A stretch of DNA of 64,000 bases, taken from NCBI RefSeq assembly GCF_016863515.1, contig NZ_BOPA01000001.1, positions 1-64,000 of the forward strand, read 5' to 3'. The notes below the pieces were generated by a model, which saw nothing but the letters and a program-made list of their open reading frames with translations, had not been told where the DNA came from and ran no database searches. This document shows positions 63,998 through 64,000 of this stretch, in pieces (the stretch's first letter is position 1; each line of letters starts with the position of its first letter). Source of the stretch: Micromonospora gifhornensis. GTDB taxonomy: Bacteria; Actinomycetota; Actinomycetes; Mycobacteriales; Micromonosporaceae. A program made the position numbers and the translations under genes.

Positions 63998-64000
63998 CCC

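Overview
The window is about 72% GC with very strong third-position GC bias, many GTG and one TTG start codons, and frequent GTGA/ATGA stop-start overlaps. Gene content and order (valS-folC-ndk, rne-rplU-rpmA-obg, nadD-rsfS, comEA-comEC-holA-rpsT, lepA-hemW-hrcA-dnaJ-rsmE, phoH-ybeY-corC-era-recO-uppS) are those of the conserved core of an actinobacterial chromosome. The intergenic repeats built around GGGGCCC and the protein sequences suggest the family Micromonosporaceae, most likely Micromonospora. This assignment is by inspection, not by search.

Layout. 1-7.6 kb: an anchored extracytoplasmic protein divergent from valS-folC-DUF4233, then a membrane-anchored VOC protein and ndk. 7.6-15 kb: an ECF41-type sigma factor with its carboxymuconolactone-decarboxylase partner, ileS behind a T-box leader, a PlsC-type acyltransferase and an iron-sulfur photolyase. 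15-25.2 kb: a proline-rich paralogue of the first protein, a radical-SAM pair (TIGR03960/TIGR03936), RNase E/G, L21, L27 and Obg. 25.2-31.3 kb: accessory genes (DUF4383, SRPBCC plus zinc alcohol dehydrogenase, a small unknown protein, DUF397) and aminopeptidase N. 31.3-40.4 kb: nadD, rsfS, a histidine phosphatase, DegV, an SDR, comEA/comEC, holA and rpsT. 40.5-49.7 kb: a kinase-like APH protein, DUF4240, lepA, a GlsB-type stress protein, a phytanoyl-CoA dioxygenase-like enzyme, a lysozyme-like protein, an enoyl-CoA hydratase, hemW and DUF4870. 49.7-64 kb: CIRCE-controlled hrcA-dnaJ-rsmE, an SDR, HIT, a serine hydrolase, phoH-ybeY-corC-pseudo-deaminase-era, an acyltransferase, a DUF4097 lipoprotein, recO, uppS and a small basic protein.

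Most genes serve translation, ribosome maturation and RNA turnover (two tRNA synthetases, L21, L27, S20, Obg, RsfS, LepA, RNase E/G, RsmE, YbeY, Era), with replication/repair genes (holA, recO, photolyase) and envelope genes (uppS, plsC) between them. I saw no tRNA, rRNA, IS element, prophage or CRISPR array. The less ordinary content is: (a) two paralogous membrane-anchored proteins sharing an apparently undescribed C-x13-C / DHGS domain; (b) several 55-70 bp intergenic palindromes with unrelated arm sequences; (c) a second repeat family whose arms show compensatory changes; (d) a T-box that appears to sequester the ileS ribosome binding site; (e) many TANNNT boxes 6-8 nt before start codons, as expected for leaderless mRNAs; and (f) two DnaA boxes in front of comEA.
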